A stretch of 64,000 nucleotides of DNA from Streptomyces sp. NBC_01460 (GTDB taxonomy: Bacteria > Actinomycetota > Actinomycetes > Streptomycetales > Streptomycetaceae): positions 2,604,001 through 2,668,000 of the forward strand of contig NZ_CP109473.1 of the NCBI RefSeq assembly GCF_036227405.1. Reading direction: 5' to 3'. The notes under the pieces were generated by a model, which was not told the DNA's origin, did not search any database, and saw only the letters and a program-made list of their open reading frames with translations. Shown here piece after piece: positions 27,280-36,413 of this stretch. The first letter of the stretch is position 1. Every line of letters starts with the position of its first letter. Made by a program: the position numbers and the translations under genes.

Positions 27280-28143
27280 TCAGGACCGGCCGCGCCACGG
27301 CACGAGCCCGCGTTCGGCGCCCTTGAGCAGGGCGTCGAGGAGGATGCCGGAGAGGCCGATGGCGATGAGGCCGGCGATGACGACGGCGGTCTGGTTGTAG
27401 CGCTGGGCGTCGCGGATCATGCCGCCGATGCCGGGGACCCCGTTGATGGTCTCGGCGGCGACGACGCAGGTGTACGCGATGCCGACGGCGATCCGTACAC
27501 CGGTGAGGATCTCCGGCAGCGCGGCGGGCAGTCGCACCGAGAGCAGCAGGGACACCGGGCCCGCGCCGAGCGCCCGTGCCGCTTCGACGAGTTCGCCCGG
27601 AACCGTGCGCACGGCGGCGGCGGTGGCGGCGGCGATCGGGGGCAGGGCCGCGATGACGAGGAGCCAGATCTTCGGGGACTCGTCGATGCCGAACCAGATG
27701 ACGAGCAGCGAGAAGTAGGCGAGCGGGGGCAGCGTACGCAGAAAGGTGACAGCCGGTTCGAGGACGACGGCGAGCGGCTTGACGACGCCGATGAGCAGCC
27801 CCAGGGGGATGCCCGCGAGCATCGCGTACCCCGCGCCGATCCCGATGCGCCGGAGGCTGACCCCCAGGTGTTCGATCAGCAGGTACCCGCTGTAGCCGCG
27901 CACCCCGTCGTGGACCGTGGAGGCGAGCACGAACTGGTGCCAGACCTCCCCCGGCGACGGCACGAGCACCCGCGGCCACACCTCGGCGGCCACGACGGCC
28001 TGCCAGGCGGCGAGCAGGACGGCGAGGGCGACCGCGCGCAGCCCGATCCAGCGCAGGGCGGCGATGCGGGGCGGGACGCGGCGTACCCGTACGGGACCGG
28101 TCGTGGCCGGTGCGGGGGCGGCGGTCCGCTCGACGACGGTCAC
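27280..28143 (-). CDS. ssuC: Sulfonate ABC transporter permease
   Basis: This 287-residue membrane subunit has about six helices and the EAA loop ELVEAARALGAGPVSLLL, which contacts the ATPase. WQAVVAAEVWPRVLVPSPGEVW near the start and GVRIAVGIAYTCVVAAETIN are typical of the TauC/SsuC family. The GTG start overlaps the ssuD stop by four bases (GTGA), showing translational coupling. It would move sulfonates delivered by the adjacent lipoprotein into the cytoplasm. Confidence 0.9.
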   Translation of the reverse strand: MTVVERTAAPAPATTGPVRVRRVPPRIAALRWIGLRAVALAVLLAAWQAVVAAEVWPRVLVPSPGEVWHQFVLASTVHDGVRGYSGYLLIEHLGVSLRRIGIGAGYAMLAGIPLGLLIGVVKPLAVVLEPAVTFLRTLPPLAYFSLLVIWFGIDESPKIWLLVIAALPPIAAATAAAVRTVPGELVEAARALGAGPVSLLLSVRLPAALPEILTGVRIAVGIAYTCVVAAETINGVPGIGGMIRDAQRYNQTAVVIAGLIAIGLSGILLDALLKGAERGLVPWRGRS

Positions 28144-29243
28144 GCTCCGGCCCCCGCGACGAGCGCGCGCAGCCGGGGGGCGACTTCCTCGCCCACCCGG
28201 TAGGCCTCCTCCAGATGGGGATAGCCGGAGAGGATGAACTCGTCGATGCCCAGGCTCCGGTACTCGGACAGCCGCTGGGCGACCTCGTCGTGCGAGCCGA
28301 CGAGCGCGGTGCCGGCCCCTTCCCGTACGAGCCCGATGCCCGCCCAGAGGTTCGGGGCGACCTCCAGCGTCGCGGCGTCCGCCGAGCCGCCGTGGAGCGC
28401 GGCCATGCGGGCCTGCCCGGTGGAGTCCATACGGGCGAAGCGTTCCTGGCTGGCCCGGACGGCCTCCGGGTCGATGCCCGAGAGGATCCGGTCCGCCTCG
28501 GCCCAGGCCTCGGCGGCGGTGTCCCGGCTGATGACGTGCAGCCGCAGACCGAAGCGGAGCGCGGGGGCGGCGGCGCGGAGACGGTCGATGCGCTGCGCGA
28601 GGGCGGCCGGCGGCTCACCCCAGAGCAGCTGTACGTCGGCCCGGCGCGCGGCGACCGCCTCGGCCGCCGGGGAGGCCCCGCCGAAGTAGAGGGGGACGGG
28701 GTGCTGGAGGGCCGGATCGTGGAGCTGGGCACCCTCGACGCGCAGGTGCTCCCCCGTGCGGTCGACGCGCTTGCCCGCGAGGAGATCGCGCAGGACCGCC
28801 ATCACCTCGTCGGTGCGGGCGTAGCGCTGGTCATGGGCCAAGTGGTCGCCGTACGCCCGCTGTTCGAGGGGGTCCCCGCCCGTGACGACGTTGAGGCGGA
28901 GCCTCCCCCCGGCGAACCGCCGGAAGGCGTCGGCCTGCTGGGCCAGCAGGGTGGGGCTCGCGAATCCCGAGCGGAAGGCGACCAGGAACCCGATGCGGTC
29001 GGTGTGCTGGGTGAGGGCCGCGGTGAGGATCCAGGGGTCGACGCAGCCGAGCCCCACGGGGGTCAGCAGCGAGTGGAACCCGGCCTGTTCGGCGGCGCGC
29101 GCCACCTGCGTGAGATAGCCGATGTCGGCGGGCCGGCGGGTGGCCGCGCCGGTCCTCCCCTGCACGGCGGTGACCCCGCCGGGATCACGGCCGTCGCCGC
29201 CCGTGGGCAGGAACCAGTGGAGCAGGAGCGGGTTTTCGGGCAT
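28140..29243 (-). CDS. ssuD: FMNH2-dependent alkanesulfonate monooxygenase
   Basis: The enzyme uses reduced FMN and oxygen to cleave alkanesulfonates into aldehyde and sulfite. The 367-residue LLM-fold protein has the SsuD markers LLHWFLPTGGDGRD, GRLRLNVVTGGDP, LAHDQRYARTDEVM and GTALVGSHDEVAQRLSEYRS with the C-terminal FILSGYPHLEEAYRVGE. ATG 29243 (MPENPLLLHW) is the first gene of the ssuDCAB operon. It lies 141 bp behind a cysteine-rich leader peptide. The FMN reductase partner (SsuE) is not in this operon. Confidence 0.92.
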   Translation of the reverse strand: MPENPLLLHWFLPTGGDGRDPGGVTAVQGRTGAATRRPADIGYLTQVARAAEQAGFHSLLTPVGLGCVDPWILTAALTQHTDRIGFLVAFRSGFASPTLLAQQADAFRRFAGGRLRLNVVTGGDPLEQRAYGDHLAHDQRYARTDEVMAVLRDLLAGKRVDRTGEHLRVEGAQLHDPALQHPVPLYFGGASPAAEAVAARRADVQLLWGEPPAALAQRIDRLRAAAPALRFGLRLHVISRDTAAEAWAEADRILSGIDPEAVRASQERFARMDSTGQARMAALHGGSADAATLEVAPNLWAGIGLVREGAGTALVGSHDEVAQRLSEYRSLGIDEFILSGYPHLEEAYRVGEEVAPRLRALVAGAGA

Positions 29244-29336
29244 GGCGGATCCTCGGGGGACGGCAGCGGGGAACGCACCGCGGGCGTACGGATGCACGGG
29301 TGCACCGACGGGCCGGGTGTCCGGGGGTGGAGCGGC

Positions 29337-29372
29337 GACGCGAGGGCGTCGGGAGGCCGGCGTCAGGGCCGG
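29337..29372 (-). promoter_or_regulatory. Hairpins between the leader peptide and ssuD
   Basis: GACGC-GAG-GGCGTC (29337-29350) and GCCGGC-GTCAGG-GCCGGC (29355-29372) can fold between the leader stop and the ssuD start. They may form the alternative structures needed for leader-dependent control, but I could not model this. Confidence 0.35.
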
Positions 29373-29384
29373 CGGGGCGTCACG

Positions 29385-29480
29385 TCAGCAACAGGACGGA
29401 CAGTAGCGGCAGGCCCGACAGAGCATGGTCGAGACACGCAGGAGATCCACGTGACGACGCGAGACAAGGGCTGGGGCCAT
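29385..29480 (-). CDS. Cysteine-rich leader peptide upstream of ssuDCAB
   Basis: A 31-residue peptide starts MAPALVSRRHVDLLRVSTML and ends CRACRYCPSCC, giving five Cys in the last eleven residues. The RRHVDLxRVSxxLCR core is the signature of the putative leader peptides that stand before sulfur-acquisition genes in Streptomyces. Clustered Cys codons would slow the ribosome when Cys-tRNA is scarce. It ends 141 bp before ssuD, and hairpins lie between. In mycobacteria similar Cys-rich upstream frames are known to attenuate expression when cysteine is plentiful. Function here is inferred. Confidence 0.75.
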   Translation of the reverse strand: MAPALVSRRHVDLLRVSTMLCRACRYCPSCC

Positions 29481-29572
29481 GCGGGCATCCTGGCCGCGCC
29501 TTGGGCACGGCGACAAGCGCTGCCCGCATGCCGGACAACGTCGTATCAGGGAGTGGACGGAGGGTTCTCTCC

Positions 29573-30841
29573 CTACGGCTGCGGGTCGCGCGCGTCGTAC
29601 CGGGCGAAGCCCCGCCAGCGCAGCCCGAGCAGACACACCACCAGGACGCAGGCGAGACCGCCGCCGGTCACCGCCACGGCCGGGGACGTCAGGTCGGCCA
29701 CGGAGCCGGCCACGAGGTCGCCCAGCCGGGGGCCGCCCGCCACGACGACGATGAACACGCCCTGGAGCCGGCCGCGCATCTCGTCCGGGACGGCCGCCTG
29801 GAGCATCGTGTTGCGGAAGACCATCGAGACGGAGTCCGCGCAGCCGGCGAGCGCGAGCAGGACCAGCCCCGGCCACAGCTGCCGGGTCAGCCCGAACAGG
29901 GCGATGGCTCCGCCCCAGCAGGCCACGGCGACCAGGACGGCGAGCCCGTGCCGGTGGATCCGGCCCAGCCACCCGGAGAACACGCTGCCCAGCAGCGCGC
30001 CCAGCGCCGGGGCGGCGACCAGCAGCCCGGTGGTCCTGGCGTCGCCGCCGAACCAGACCACGGCGACCACGGGGAACAGGGCGCGCGGGTGGGCGAGCAC
30101 CATGGCGCTCAGGTCGCTGAAGAAGGTCATCCGCAGATTGGGCCGGGTCCCGAGGAACCGCAGGCCGTCCAGGACGGAGGCCCGCTTGGGGGCCTTCTCC
30201 CCCTCGCCCCGGCCGGGCAGCATCGACGGCAGCCGCCACATCGCGTACAGGGAGGCGGTGAAGGTGACGGCGTCGACGGTGTACGCCGCCCTGTAGCCCC
30301 ACCAGCCGACGATCAGACCGCCGAGCATCGGTCCGGCCAGACCGCCGGTGGTGGAGGTCATCGCGTTGAGGGCGTTGGCGGCGGGGAGCTGTTCGGCCGG
30401 AAGGAGCCGGGCGATCATCGAGCTGCGGGCCGGGGAGTTGAGCGCGAAGCACACGGCCTGGAGGGCGACGACGGCGTACAGCAGGCCGACGTGCTGGACC
30501 CCGGCGAAGGTGACAGCTGCCAGCACCAGGGAGAGCAGGAACGATCCTGTGGCGCTGACAAGACCCAGCTTGCGCCGGTCGACGGTGTCGGCCACGGCCC
30601 CGCTGTACAGCCCGAGGAGCACCAGCGGGACGAGCGAACAGAGACCGATCAGCCCGACGGAGAAGGCGGACCCGGTGATGTCGTAGACCTGGAGGGAGAC
30701 GGCCAACGCCGTCATGCCCTGCCCGATCCAGGACACGGTGTTCCCGAACCAGAGCCGCCGGTAGTCGGGGGAGGTACGCAGGGGCGTCAGGTCGGCGAGT
30801 ATACGTGTGCGGGATACACGTGGTTCGGCTGTTTCGGTCAC
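29573..30841 (-). CDS. MFS exporter (EntS-like)
   Basis: This ~422-residue major-facilitator protein belongs to the MFS_3 group that includes enterobactin and macrolide exporters. It has twelve helices, starting near DYRRLWFGNTVSWIGQGMTA, with SGAVADTVDRRKLGL as the loop-2 signature and DEMRGRLQGVFIVVV in the second half. A GTG at 30841 gives VTETAEPRVSRTRIL and was preferred because sequence upstream is Arg/Pro-rich with no family match, but there is no clear ribosome site. It is divergent from the sugar dehydrogenase gene. The substrate is unknown. Confidence 0.75.
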   Translation of the reverse strand: MTETAEPRVSRTRILADLTPLRTSPDYRRLWFGNTVSWIGQGMTALAVSLQVYDITGSAFSVGLIGLCSLVPLVLLGLYSGAVADTVDRRKLGLVSATGSFLLSLVLAAVTFAGVQHVGLLYAVVALQAVCFALNSPARSSMIARLLPAEQLPAANALNAMTSTTGGLAGPMLGGLIVGWWGYRAAYTVDAVTFTASLYAMWRLPSMLPGRGEGEKAPKRASVLDGLRFLGTRPNLRMTFFSDLSAMVLAHPRALFPVVAVVWFGGDARTTGLLVAAPALGALLGSVFSGWLGRIHRHGLAVLVAVACWGGAIALFGLTRQLWPGLVLLALAGCADSVSMVFRNTMLQAAVPDEMRGRLQGVFIVVVAGGPRLGDLVAGSVADLTSPAVAVTGGGLACVLVVCLLGLRWRGFARYDARDPQP

Positions 30842-31166
30842 AGGGGATGGTAGCGAGCCGCCTCGGGGTGGAGCCGGTGGGGCGGGGTCCCGCGGGTGTA
30901 GTCGGTGCCGCCGGGCTCGTCGGTGCCGTCGGTGCCGCCGGTGCCGCCGGCCGGGCGGTCGGCTGTTTCCGCGGTGACCGTCGCGTCGTTTGCGCCACAC
31001 GGGGCGAACGTGGCGCAATCACGCGTTGCCGCCTCGTTCCCCGGCGCGCAGCCTGGGTCACGGGAGCGCTCCCACACCCCTGACGCGGCCTGGCCTCGCC
31101 TGTTCTCCATGGAGCCCGCCGCCTGCACGCCACCGCTGCACAAGCGTCCGATCTCCTGGAGACACC
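30842..31166. promoter_or_regulatory. Divergent promoter region with a 9-bp inverted repeat
   Basis: This 325-bp stretch holds no convincing gene. TTGCGCCAC (30990-30998) and GTGGCGCAA (31010-31018) form an inverted repeat with an 11-bp spacer, a possible operator for the two divergent genes. At 30900-30952 there are imperfect GTCGGTGCCGCC-type repeats. Confidence 0.45.
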
Positions 31167-32696
31167 ATGCCGAGACGCCGATGGACCGGGCCCCTTCTGC
31201 TGGCCCTCCTGCTGACCGCCCCCCTCGCGGTGCCCGCCGAAGCGGACACCGCGCCGCCCCGGGCGACCACGGCGGAGGCCGCCCCGCTCACGCCCCTGCC
31301 GTCGCTCCACGCGACCACCACCCAGGTCGCCTCAGGGCTGAGACGGCCCACCGCGATCGCCGCCCCCGACGACGGGACGGACCGGCTGTTCATCACCCAG
31401 AAGTCCGGCACCGTCCGCGTCTACCGTCCGGACACCGGCCTGGCCCCGGCCCCGGTCGTCGACATCTCCTCGGCCGTGGACGAATCGGGCAACGAGCGCG
31501 GCCTGCTCGGCATCGCCCTCCCGCCCGACTTCGCCGAGAGCCAGGACCTGTACCTGGCGTACACCGCGCTGCCCGACGGCGCGGTCACGCTCGCCCGCTA
31601 CCGTCTCGACGAGTCCCGCCTCGAAGTCCTGCTCTCGCAGGAACACGCCGAGAACAGCAACCACAACGGCGGCCAGCTCGCGTTCGGCCCGGACGGCGAT
31701 CTGTACTGGAGCATCGGCGACGGCGGCGGCTCCGCGGACCCCCTCCGCTCCGCGCAGCGGCTGGACACCCTGCTGGGCAAGATCATGCGCATCGACGTGA
31801 GCCGGAGCTGCGGCTCCCTCGCCTACTGCGTGCCCGGCGACAACCCCTTCGTGGGCACCCCCGGCGCCCGCGAGGAGATCTGGCTGTACGGTCTGCGCAA
31901 CCCGTGGCGCTTCTCCTTCGACAGCGCCGACGGCTCGATGTGGATCGGTGACGTCGGGCAGGGCCGGTGGGAGGAGGTCGACCACCTGGCACCCGGCCGG
32001 GGAGGGCTGAACCTCGGCTGGTCCTGCTACGAAGGCCTGGAGAGGTTCACGGGCGGCGACTGCGTGCCCGGCGAGACGTACACCGAGCCCGTGTTCACCT
32101 ACTCCCCGTACACCGGCGGCTGCTCGGTCATCGGGGGCCACGTCTACCGGGGCGCGAAGTACGCCGGCCTGGTCGGCGGCACGTACATCGCCACCGACTA
32201 CTGCTCGTCCACGGTCTGGGCGCTGCGCCCCGACGGCGACGGCGGCTACGAGCAGGCCGAGATCGGGGAGATGCCCACGCAGGTGACGTCGATCGGTACG
32301 ACCGCCGACGGGGAGTTCTACGTGGTCAACGATCTGCCCGGCGGGCTGCACCGCGTGTCGTTCGCCCGGGAGGAACCCACCTGCCGGGTGGACCGCACCG
32401 TGCAGGCGTGGGGCACGGGCACCACGGTCGACCTGACGGTCACCAACACGGGCAGCGCCCCCGTGAACGGCTGGACACTCGCCTTCCCGCTGGCCCTGGG
32501 GCAGACCGTCGTCTCCGACTGGAACACCGACCTGACCCAGGGAAGCAACACGGTCGCGGCGAGGAACGCCGCGCACAACGCCGTGATCGCCCCGGGCGCG
32601 AGCATCACCCTCGGCTATCTCGCCGACCACACCGGTGACGCGTCGTCGCCGCCGCGCTTCACGCTCAACGGCGACGCCTGCGCCGTCGGGGACTGA
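31167..32696 (+). CDS. Secreted PQQ-type sugar/sorbosone dehydrogenase with a CBM2 tail
   Basis: This 509-residue exported protein has a signal peptide (MPRRRWTGPLLLALLLTAPL, cut near AEA). A six-bladed propeller of the glucose/sorbosone dehydrogenase family (residues 50-400) follows, with HNGGQLAFGPDGDLYWSIGDGG, LYGLRNPWRFSFD and GWSCYEG. A C-terminal CBM2 (from TCRVDRTVQAWGTGTTVDLT to FTLNGDAC) has the terminal Cys pair and Trp residues expected for cellulose or xylan binding. It probably oxidises sugars at plant-polymer surfaces, with PQQ supplied externally. CTGGAG lies before ATG 31167. Confidence 0.88.
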   Translation: MPRRRWTGPLLLALLLTAPLAVPAEADTAPPRATTAEAAPLTPLPSLHATTTQVASGLRRPTAIAAPDDGTDRLFITQKSGTVRVYRPDTGLAPAPVVDISSAVDESGNERGLLGIALPPDFAESQDLYLAYTALPDGAVTLARYRLDESRLEVLLSQEHAENSNHNGGQLAFGPDGDLYWSIGDGGGSADPLRSAQRLDTLLGKIMRIDVSRSCGSLAYCVPGDNPFVGTPGAREEIWLYGLRNPWRFSFDSADGSMWIGDVGQGRWEEVDHLAPGRGGLNLGWSCYEGLERFTGGDCVPGETYTEPVFTYSPYTGGCSVIGGHVYRGAKYAGLVGGTYIATDYCSSTVWALRPDGDGGYEQAEIGEMPTQVTSIGTTADGEFYVVNDLPGGLHRVSFAREEPTCRVDRTVQAWGTGTTVDLTVTNTGSAPVNGWTLAFPLALGQTVVSDWNTDLTQGSNTVAARNAAHNAVIAPGASITLGYLADHTGDASSPPRFTLNGDACAVGD

Positions 32697-32765
32697 GACC
32701 ACCGGCCGGCCGTGGGCCCTTCGTGTGCCGGGCGGCTGCTTCCTGCGAGAGGCACGGCGTGCCTG

Positions 32766-33440
32766 TCAGGGAGCAGCCGCTCCGAAAGGGCTGTCGGGGA
32801 GGCGGGCGAGCAGCTCGGCGGCGTCCTGGTAGACCACGCCCGCGCCCGCCCGCTCCAGGTCGGCGCGGGGAATGCCACCCGACAGCAGCGCCACCGACCG
32901 CACACCGGCCCGGGCCGCCGCCTCCATGTCCCACACGGAATCACCCACGAACACCGCCTGTTCCGGACCGACTCCGGCCAGTTCACAGGCCAGCCGCAGG
33001 GGTTCCGGGGAGGGCTTCCCCTCGTCGACGTCGTCCGAGCTCGCCGTCCTCCAGATCGCGTCGTCCGCGTCCACGGCCCGGCGCAGGGCCTCCAGCTCCG
33101 GACCGCTCGCCGACGTGGCCAGCACGACCCGCCAACCGCGCCCGGCCAGGGTGCGCAGCAGGTCGCCCGCGCCCTCGAAAGCGGGGAGGCGGTCGAAGTA
33201 CGTTCCGTAGAGCACCGTGTGCGCGGAACTGATGGCGGAGTCCTGTTCCTCGTCGCGTCGGGCTCCGAGCAGCCGCTCGATCAGATCCCCGGAGCCGAGG
33301 CCGATCGCCCGGTGGATGTCCGTCATGGGCACGGCGTGCCCTGCCTGCCGGAACGCCTCCCACCACGCCACCACGTGGAGGTGGTTGGTGTCGGTCAGCG
33401 TGCCGTCCACGTCGAAGATCGCGGCGCCTGGCATGTTCAC
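32766..33440 (-). CDS. HAD-superfamily phosphatase
   Basis: This ~222-residue HAD subfamily I hydrolase (phosphoglycolate-phosphatase/beta-phosphoglucomutase type) has motif I FDVDGTLTDTNH with the nucleophile Asp, motif II VVLATSASG, and motifs III/IV KPSPEPLRLACELAG and VFVGDSVWDMEAA. A helical cap lies between. GTG 33440 gives MNMPGAAIF; ATG at 33434 is equally possible, since a GGAAGA-type site serves either. It lies 61 bp before an F420-type oxidoreductase gene end, in the same direction. The substrate is not evident. Confidence 0.85.
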   Translation of the reverse strand: MNMPGAAIFDVDGTLTDTNHLHVVAWWEAFRQAGHAVPMTDIHRAIGLGSGDLIERLLGARRDEEQDSAISSAHTVLYGTYFDRLPAFEGAGDLLRTLAGRGWRVVLATSASGPELEALRRAVDADDAIWRTASSDDVDEGKPSPEPLRLACELAGVGPEQAVFVGDSVWDMEAAARAGVRSVALLSGGIPRADLERAGAGVVYQDAAELLARLPDSPFGAAAP

Positions 33441-33501
33441 TCTCTTCCTTCGTACCCGTCCTTCGTTCTCCTGCTTCGTCCCTGCCCGCCCTGGCCCGCG
33501 C

Positions 33502-34482
33502 TCAGGCGTGGGAGGTGTCCGGGCTCAGTCGCCTGAGGCTTGCGTCGAGGTGGCGGCTGTAGAACTCCATGAAGCCGTCGGGGTCCGGGCCGGCGTTCTG
33601 CATGACCAGCCTGTCGAACCCGGCGTCGACGAACTTCTGCGCGACCTCGGTGTAGCGGGCGGGGTCGGGGCCGCACGCGAACTTCTCCAGGATGTCCTGT
33701 TCACGGACCGTCGCGGTCGCCGCGTCGAAGTTGACCGGATTGGGGAGCTCGCTCATGACCTTCCACCCGGTCACGGCCCAGCGCGACGTCTCCAGGGCGG
33801 CCTGCGCCGCGGTGTGCTCGTCGGGGGCCCAGGCCATCGGAACCTCGGCGTAGCACGGCCCGTCGCCGCCCGCGGCACGGTAGCTCCGGACGATCTCCGG
33901 CTTGTCCTCGGTGGCGAACAGCCCGTCGCCCAGTTCCGCGGCGATCCGTGTCGACACCTTGCCGCTGGCGGCCACCGCGATCAGGGGCAGCTCGTCGGGG
34001 AGGTCGAAGACCCGGGCGTCCTCCAGACGTAGGTGCTTGCCCTCGTAGGACCGGTATCCACCGCTCCACAGCAGCCGGATGATCTCCAGGGCTTCCCTGA
34101 GCGTCTCGTGACGTGTGCTGACCGCGTCGGGGAAGCCCGCTCCGACGACGTGCTCGTTCAGGCGCTCGCCCGAGCCCACACCCAGGACGAAGCGGCCGTC
34201 CGACAACAGCGCGAGGGTCGCGGCCGCCTGAGCGATGACCGCCGGGTGGTAGCGCACGGTGGGGCAGGTGACACCGGTGGCCAGCCCGATCCTGGAGGTC
34301 CTGGCCGCGATGCTTCCCAGCACCGTCCACGCGAACGGCGAATGTCCCTGGTTGTCGAGCCAGGGGAGATAGTGATCGCTGATCTCGACGAAGTCGAAGC
34401 CCGCCTGCTCGGCGAGAACCGCCTGCCGCACGAGTTCTGCCGGACCGAACGCTTCGGCGGCCAGCTTGTATCCGATTTCCAT
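33502..34482 (-). CDS. F420-dependent LLM-class oxidoreductase
   Basis: This 326-residue luciferase-like-fold protein of the F420 group resembles F420-dependent glucose-6-phosphate dehydrogenase. It has MEIGYKLAAEAFGPAELVRQ, the SDHYLPWLDNQGHSPFAWTV loop, TRIGLATGVTCPTVRYHPA, GVGSGERLNEHVVG, and an ending FSRH-like YSRHLDASLRRLSPD. The non-prolyl cis-peptide region and TGVTCPTxRYHP motif are typical for F420 binding. The physiological substrate is unknown. The preceding ATG has a GAGGA-type site. Confidence 0.85.
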   Translation of the reverse strand: MEIGYKLAAEAFGPAELVRQAVLAEQAGFDFVEISDHYLPWLDNQGHSPFAWTVLGSIAARTSRIGLATGVTCPTVRYHPAVIAQAAATLALLSDGRFVLGVGSGERLNEHVVGAGFPDAVSTRHETLREALEIIRLLWSGGYRSYEGKHLRLEDARVFDLPDELPLIAVAASGKVSTRIAAELGDGLFATEDKPEIVRSYRAAGGDGPCYAEVPMAWAPDEHTAAQAALETSRWAVTGWKVMSELPNPVNFDAATATVREQDILEKFACGPDPARYTEVAQKFVDAGFDRLVMQNAGPDPDGFMEFYSRHLDASLRRLSPDTSHA

Positions 34483-34690
34483 GCGTTCCTCACTTCTCGT
34501 GTCGAGGGCGTTCAGTCCGCCTACCCCGGCGCCTGCGTCAGGCGGTCCTCATGGCGTCCGTGCGCGCCCCCGGGCGGCCTGTAGGGACGCCGTGAACGTC
34601 GATGTGTTTCCTCGCCGCCCGAGCGGGCACGCGGTTGTCACGAGCACATCGCGGCGTTCAGCGCCGCGGGCATCCAGAGGGAGGAAACAC

Positions 34691-34819
34691 ATGCTGAAGG
34701 CGATCGCAGACGTTCTCCGATCCATCGGCGGGGCCATCGCCACCGTCGTCACCCTGCCTTTCCGCGCCGTCGCGCGGCTCTTCGGCGGAGCCTCCGACAC
34801 CGCGCACGGCCACCACTGA
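34691..34819 (+). CDS. LPFR-motif small protein
   Basis: This 42-residue peptide, MLKAIADVLRSIGGAIATVV then TLPFRAVARLFGGAS and a His-rich end, matches a Streptomyces small-protein family named for its LPFR motif. The first half is an amphipathic or membrane-associated helix. GAGGGAGG lies just upstream of the ATG and a terminator follows after about 20 bp, so it is a compact monocistronic gene. The function is unknown; membrane association is likely. Confidence 0.75.
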   Translation: MLKAIADVLRSIGGAIATVVTLPFRAVARLFGGASDTAHGHH

Positions 34820-34840
34820 CCAGCTCTCCCTCCGACGAAC

Positions 34841-34871
34841 GCCCCGGCCGGCTCACCGAGCCTGCCGGGGC
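34841..34871 (+). terminator. Terminator after the LPFR small-protein gene
   Basis: GCCCCGGC (34841-34848) pairs with GCCGGGGC (34864-34871), with an inner CGGCTC/GAGCCT stem. Confidence 0.75.
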
Positions 34872-34994
34872 TTCGTGCATGTCCTGGCCGAGCCGGCCAG
34901 GGCCGCTCGCAGTGCAGACCATGGCCCCACGATCGCCTCTCCTGGCTCCTTCAGCACGCGGAGGCATCCGGACGGGGGCGGCCCCGCCGCCGGG

Positions 34995-36410
34995 TCAGGA
35001 GCGGCGGCGCAGGCGCAGCGGGGTGTAGACGGACAGGGCCACGAGGAACGCCACTCCGTAGGCGAGGTCCGCTCCGTGCAGGGCCTCCGCCGCCGGGCCC
35101 ACGTACAGGCCGGTGCTCATGAACGGTACGGCCGCGGCGAAGGCGGCCACGAAGGCGGTGAGCGCCGGCCACCACGGCCGGTCGAGGGCGCGCTCGGCGG
35201 CGAGGTCGATCGGTGCGCCGTTCCGGGCCCTGGCCCGCACCACCCAGTCGACGGCCACGATCGCTACGAAGCCGGGGATCCAGTAGCCGACCAGGAGCAG
35301 TACGTTCTGGAAGCGCGCCGTGGTGTCGGCCGCGTGCATCCACAGCACGAGCGGGAAGCCGAGCGCGGCGGCGAGCGCGGCCGCGACGGGGCGCGGCAGG
35401 CGTACCCCCATCGTCTGCAGCGCCAGGGAACCGCTGTAGTCGTTCATGGCGTTGCTGCACAGCGCGGCCAGCGCCACGGCGAGGAGACCGAACGCCCCGA
35501 GCGCCCCGCCGCCCAGAAGGGTGTCGACCCCGCGCGCCGTCTGGTCGGTGAGGACGGATGCGCCCCACAGGCCGAGCGCCTGGACGGCCACGAAGGAGAG
35601 GCTGATTCCCAGCAGCGTGCACCAGAACATGCGCGGCCGAGAGGTGGCGGCCGGCAGATAACGGCTGAAGTCGCTCGCGTACGGGGCCCACGACAGCGCC
35701 AGGCTCAGGGCGATCGTGCACGTCAGGACGAAGGCGCCCGCCCGGTCGGCGCCGTGCACGGTGCCCGAGGCGGTGGGGTGGACGCCGTCCAGCAGCTTGA
35801 CGGAGAGCACGGCGAAGGCGGCGGCGAGGGCGAACGTCATCACCGTCTGGAGCCGGTGGATCGCCTCGTACCCCAGCACGCCGAGCGCGCCCTGGGCGGC
35901 CATCATGACCAGCACGCCGAGCCAGAAGGGCCAGCCGAACAGCTGGGCCAGAGCGTCCCCGCCGAACAGGCCGATCAGCGCGTCCCAGGCGATCGAGGAC
36001 AGCCACTGCAAGGCCCCGGGCAGCACGACGCCCCGCCCGAACGCCAGTCGCGCGAGCGGAAGTTGACCGACGCCGGTCCGACTGCCCCAGGTGCCGAGGT
36101 ACGCGGTGGGCACCGCACCCACGAGCGTGCCGAGCACGACGGCGACGAGCGCCGTGGCGAAGTCCAGCCCCAGGGCGATGCCCACGGTGCCGGTGAAGAC
36201 GCCGGTCATGGTCAGGTTGGGGGCGAACCAGACGGTGAACAGCCGGCCGGGGCCGCCGTACCGCCGGTCCTCGGGAACGGGGGCTATCCCGTGCGTCTCG
36301 ATCCGCAGGTCACCGGGGGCGGTGGGCATGCGGCCCCCGAAAGCGGGTCGCGGGTCCGGGGCCGACGGCCCCGCGACCCCACGGTCGTCCTGGGCATGCG
36401 ACAACGGCAT
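34995..36410 (-). CDS. cytX: NCS1-family transporter, CytX-like (thiamine precursor uptake)
   Basis: This 471-residue membrane protein of the nucleobase-cation-symport-1 family has about twelve helices, with VWFAPNLTMTGVFTGTVG near the start and SWAPYASDFSRYLPAATS, the NCS1 hallmark, in the middle. Sequence alone would suggest cytosine. A TPP riboswitch lies immediately upstream, pointing instead to the CytX group, which imports hydroxymethylpyrimidine for thiamine synthesis. The ATG at 36410 sits four bases from the riboswitch, and its ribosome site is inside that element. Confidence 0.85.
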   Translation of the reverse strand: MPLSHAQDDRGVAGPSAPDPRPAFGGRMPTAPGDLRIETHGIAPVPEDRRYGGPGRLFTVWFAPNLTMTGVFTGTVGIALGLDFATALVAVVLGTLVGAVPTAYLGTWGSRTGVGQLPLARLAFGRGVVLPGALQWLSSIAWDALIGLFGGDALAQLFGWPFWLGVLVMMAAQGALGVLGYEAIHRLQTVMTFALAAAFAVLSVKLLDGVHPTASGTVHGADRAGAFVLTCTIALSLALSWAPYASDFSRYLPAATSRPRMFWCTLLGISLSFVAVQALGLWGASVLTDQTARGVDTLLGGGALGAFGLLAVALAALCSNAMNDYSGSLALQTMGVRLPRPVAAALAAALGFPLVLWMHAADTTARFQNVLLLVGYWIPGFVAIVAVDWVVRARARNGAPIDLAAERALDRPWWPALTAFVAAFAAAVPFMSTGLYVGPAAEALHGADLAYGVAFLVALSVYTPLRLRRRS

Positions 36411-36413
36411 GAA

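Noticed and set aside
29300..31310. Long frames on both strands across the MFS and leader region
   Set aside because: They are Pro/Gly/Arg-rich shadows; only the last 31 codons of the minus-strand frame form a real leader peptide.
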